Shown one piece after another: positions 21,295 through 23,185 of a DNA stretch of 23,185 nt. The stretch spans positions 1 through 23,185 of the forward strand of contig DVJA01000071.1 in assembly GCA_018710885.1 (NCBI GenBank). Direction: 5' to 3'. Every line of letters starts with the position of its first letter. The first letter of the stretch is position 1. This DNA comes from Scatomorpha merdigallinarum (GTDB lineage: Bacteria; Bacillota; Clostridia; Oscillospirales; Oscillospiraceae). A program made the position numbers and the translations under genes. The notes below the pieces were generated by a model. That model was not told the DNA's origin. It did not search any database and saw only the letters and a program-made list of their open reading frames with translations.

Positions 21295-21358
21295 CAGAAA
21301 ACAAAAGCGGCGCGGGAAGGCTCTGCCTTCCCCGTGGCCGCGAAATCCGGAGGACAAC

Positions 21359-22330
21359 ATGGAATTCTTGCAATCGTTAGTAAACTCCCTGCCGGGCGTA
21401 CTCGGCCAGGGACTTATCTGGGGCCTGATGGCCATGGGCGTATACATCACCTACCGTGTGCTCGACATAGCTGACCTCACAGTTGACGGCACATTGGGCT
21501 TCGGCGGTGCGGTGTGCGTCCTGCTAACAGTCAACGGCGTCAACGTCTGGCTTGCGACGCTGATAGCGATGCTCGCCGGTATGCTCGCCGGACTGGTAAC
21601 CGGCCTCTTCCACACGAAATGCGGAATTCCGGCCATTCTCGCCGGCATCCTGACGCAGCTCGCGCTCTATTCCGTGAACCTGCGAGTCATGGGCTGGGGC
21701 ACCAGCGCCGGTACTCAGGCCACGCTCGCGGTGAGCGTAGACAAGTACGACCTGATTCTCTCGAGCCGCTACGTGCGCGACTGGAGTGAAAACCTGATAA
21801 ACAACCCCATTGTCGTTATGATACCTGTCACCGCTGTGGTAGTAGCGATACTTTGGTGGTACTTTAAAACCGAGAGCGGCAGCGCGTTGCGCGCCACGGG
21901 CGCCAACCGCCAGATGGCCCGGGCACAGGGCATCAACACCTCCACCGCAACCGTCATCGGCCTGATGATCTCAAACGGCCTGGTCGGCCTGGCCGGCGGT
22001 CTGCTGGCCCAGTATCAGGGCAGCAGCAGCGTCGATATGGGCCGCGGCGCCATAGTCATCGGCCTTGCCGCGGTCATCATCGGAGAAGTGCTCCTGCGTG
22101 GTCACGGCAAAGTGCTTGTCGGGCTCCTGGGCTGCACGCTCGGCTCCATTGTATACTACTTCGTCATCCAGATAGTGCTCAGGCTCGGCCTCGGCACCAA
22201 CGACCTCAAACTCTTCACCGCACTCATAGTCGCGCTCTTCCTCGCCGTCCCCTACTGGAAGGGCAAAGCCGCCACCGCGCGTAAGCGCTCCGTCAATTCC
22301 AAGGAGGAAAAGAACAATGCTCGAGCTTAA
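21359..22330 (+). CDS. ABC importer permease (TrpY-like)
   Basis: This 323-residue integral membrane protein has about eight or nine hydrophobic segments. The family, related to branched-chain amino acid permeases, typically pairs with an ABC_sub_bind lipoprotein. DLTVDGTLGFGG near residues 39-50, CGIPAILAGILTQLALYSVNLRVMG in segments at about 88-110, and the coupling loop GSALRATGANRQMARAQGIN (about 171-190) are characteristic. A GGAGG site precedes the ATG. The 64-base gap from the binding-protein gene contains a GGCGCGG/CCGCG-type weak stem but no U-run. The last residues are charged, and the frame overlaps the ATPase start by 14 bases, so the two are translationally coupled. Confidence 0.9.
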   Translation: MEFLQSLVNSLPGVLGQGLIWGLMAMGVYITYRVLDIADLTVDGTLGFGGAVCVLLTVNGVNVWLATLIAMLAGMLAGLVTGLFHTKCGIPAILAGILTQLALYSVNLRVMGWGTSAGTQATLAVSVDKYDLILSSRYVRDWSENLINNPIVVMIPVTAVVVAILWWYFKTESGSALRATGANRQMARAQGINTSTATVIGLMISNGLVGLAGGLLAQYQGSSSVDMGRGAIVIGLAAVIIGEVLLRGHGKVLVGLLGCTLGSIVYYFVIQIVLRLGLGTNDLKLFTALIVALFLAVPYWKGKAATARKRSVNSKEEKNNARA

Positions 22331-23114
22331 AAACGTCTCCAAGACTTTCAACCCCGGCACAATAAATGCCAAGACCGCGCTCAAGGGCCTGAATCTCTGC
22401 CTCAACGACGGCGACTTTGTCACGGTCATCGGCGGTAACGGCGCCGGCAAGAGCACCATGCTCAACGCCATCGCCGGCGTCTTCGACATAGACGGCGGCA
22501 GCATAAGCATCGACGGCAACGAGATCAGCCGTAAAAGCGAGCACAAGCGTGCGTCCATGATCGGCCGCGTATTCCAGGACCCGATGATGGGCACGGCCCC
22601 GACCATGACCATCGAAGAGAACCTGGCCCTGGCCGCTCGCCGCGGCCGCCGCCGCACCCTCGCCTGGGGCATTAAGAAGAGCGAGCGCGAGCACTACCGC
22701 GACCAGCTCTCCCGCCTCGGCCTGGGCCTTGAAAACCGCCTTACCACCCGTGCGGGCCTGCTCTCCGGCGGCCAGCGCCAGGCGCTCACCCTGCTAATGG
22801 CCTCTCTCGTGCGCCCCAAGCTCCTGCTTCTTGACGAGCACACCGCCGCCCTCGACCCCGCCACGGCCGAGCGCGTTCTGGAGCTCAGCGACCAGATCGT
22901 TGAAGAGGGCCGTCTGACCACCCTCATGGTCACGCACAATATGCGCGACGCCATAGAGCACGGCAACCGCCTCATCATGATGAGCGAGGGACGCATAGTC
23001 CTCGACATTTCCGGCGAAGAAAAGCGCCGCCTCACGGTCGACTCCCTGCTCGCTAAGTTCTCCAGAGCCGCCGGCGAAGACCTTCTGACCGACCGCGTGC
23101 TTATAGGCGCATAA
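22317..23114 (+). CDS. ABC importer ATPase (TrpZ-like)
   Basis: This 265-residue nucleotide-binding subunit has every catalytic motif in order: Walker A GGNGAGKST (39-47), Q-loop Gln87, signature LSGGQ (149-153), Walker B LLLLDE (169-174) and the H-loop His207. The variant DEHTAALDP after Walker B is typical of the ATPases that serve ABC_sub_bind/TrpXYZ importers. It overlaps the permease gene by 14 bases; GGAGG lies within the permease frame about seven bases upstream. It powers uptake of the ligand captured by the lipoprotein encoded first in the operon. Confidence 0.95.
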   Translation: MLELKNVSKTFNPGTINAKTALKGLNLCLNDGDFVTVIGGNGAGKSTMLNAIAGVFDIDGGSISIDGNEISRKSEHKRASMIGRVFQDPMMGTAPTMTIEENLALAARRGRRRTLAWGIKKSEREHYRDQLSRLGLGLENRLTTRAGLLSGGQRQALTLLMASLVRPKLLLLDEHTAALDPATAERVLELSDQIVEEGRLTTLMVTHNMRDAIEHGNRLIMMSEGRIVLDISGEEKRRLTVDSLLAKFSRAAGEDLLTDRVLIGA

Positions 23115-23125
23115 CATTCGTCTAA

Positions 23126-23167
23126 GGGGAACTTCGTCCCCCCTAGATGCCCGGCATAAATGCCGGG
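23126..23167 (+). terminator. Two hairpins after the importer operon
   Basis: GGGGA (23126-23130) pairs with TCCCC (23137-23141), and CCCGGCAT (23150-23157) pairs with ATGCCGGG (23160-23167). They begin 11 bases after the ATPase stop. No U-run follows before the window ends, so they may be a terminator of weak type or the start of a longer palindromic repeat that is cut off. Confidence 0.45.
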
Positions 23168-23185
23168 ATACCTCCCTCGCCTTGC

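Overview
The window looks like a chromosomal segment of a strictly anaerobic, gut-type member of the Clostridia, probably an Oscillospiraceae-like butyrate producer. This rests on gene content: a butyryl-CoA:acetate-type CoA-transferase, meso-diaminopimelate synthesis through DapL, RNase J, MerR- and LysR-controlled flavodoxin genes, and an NADPH-linked iron-sulfur flavoenzyme. The placement is inferred; no rRNA gene is present. I saw no tRNA, CRISPR array, transposase or phage gene.

Layout. (1) 1-3200, plus strand: a LysR regulator, then a MerR-type regulator, a flavin reductase and a flavodoxin-domain lipoprotein with overlapping reading frames, then a cupin. This is a small redox-stress or flavin cassette. 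(2) 3336-4670, minus: a CoA-transferase, separated from the cassette by two terminators. (3) 4898-5597, plus: an XRE regulator with membrane segments plus a small two-helix membrane protein. (4) 5676-10148, minus: rpe-recR, then a hairpin-rich intergenic element, then rnj, an M19 dipeptidase and an ArsC/Spx-like protein. (5) 10425-15263, minus: a tight cell-wall precursor operon of dapF, dapL, a divergent NagB-like gene, glmM and a stand-alone GlmU-C-like acetyltransferase. It has a strong promoter and a clear terminator. (6) 15537-16484, minus: a secreted protein with three SLH repeats. (7) 16609-19293, minus: a large multidomain NADPH/FAD/4Fe-4S oxidoreductase, divergent from a solitary hypA (19507-19848). 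(8) 19918-23114, plus: a lipoprotein-permease-ATPase ABC importer of the TrpXYZ-like (ABC_sub_bind) type.

The most notable signal is just upstream of that importer. A 53-codon ORF (19994-20155) with its own ribosome binding site encodes a peptide in which 10 of 12 consecutive codons are Phe or Tyr. It is followed by a strong intrinsic terminator with a U7 tail (20175-20210), placed 37 bases before the importer's start codon. This is the architecture of ribosome-mediated transcription attenuation by aromatic amino acids. It suggests that the importer is switched on when charged tRNA-Phe or tRNA-Tyr is scarce, in a bacterial group where T-box riboswitches usually do this job.

Other points of interest are a NagB homologue whose phosphate-binding loop and catalytic-base position are altered, lying beside GlmM and a detached GlcN-1-P acetyltransferase; a run of four perfect hairpins between recR and rnj; a GC-rich structured leader before rpe; and palindromes lying inside promoter spacers at two promoters.
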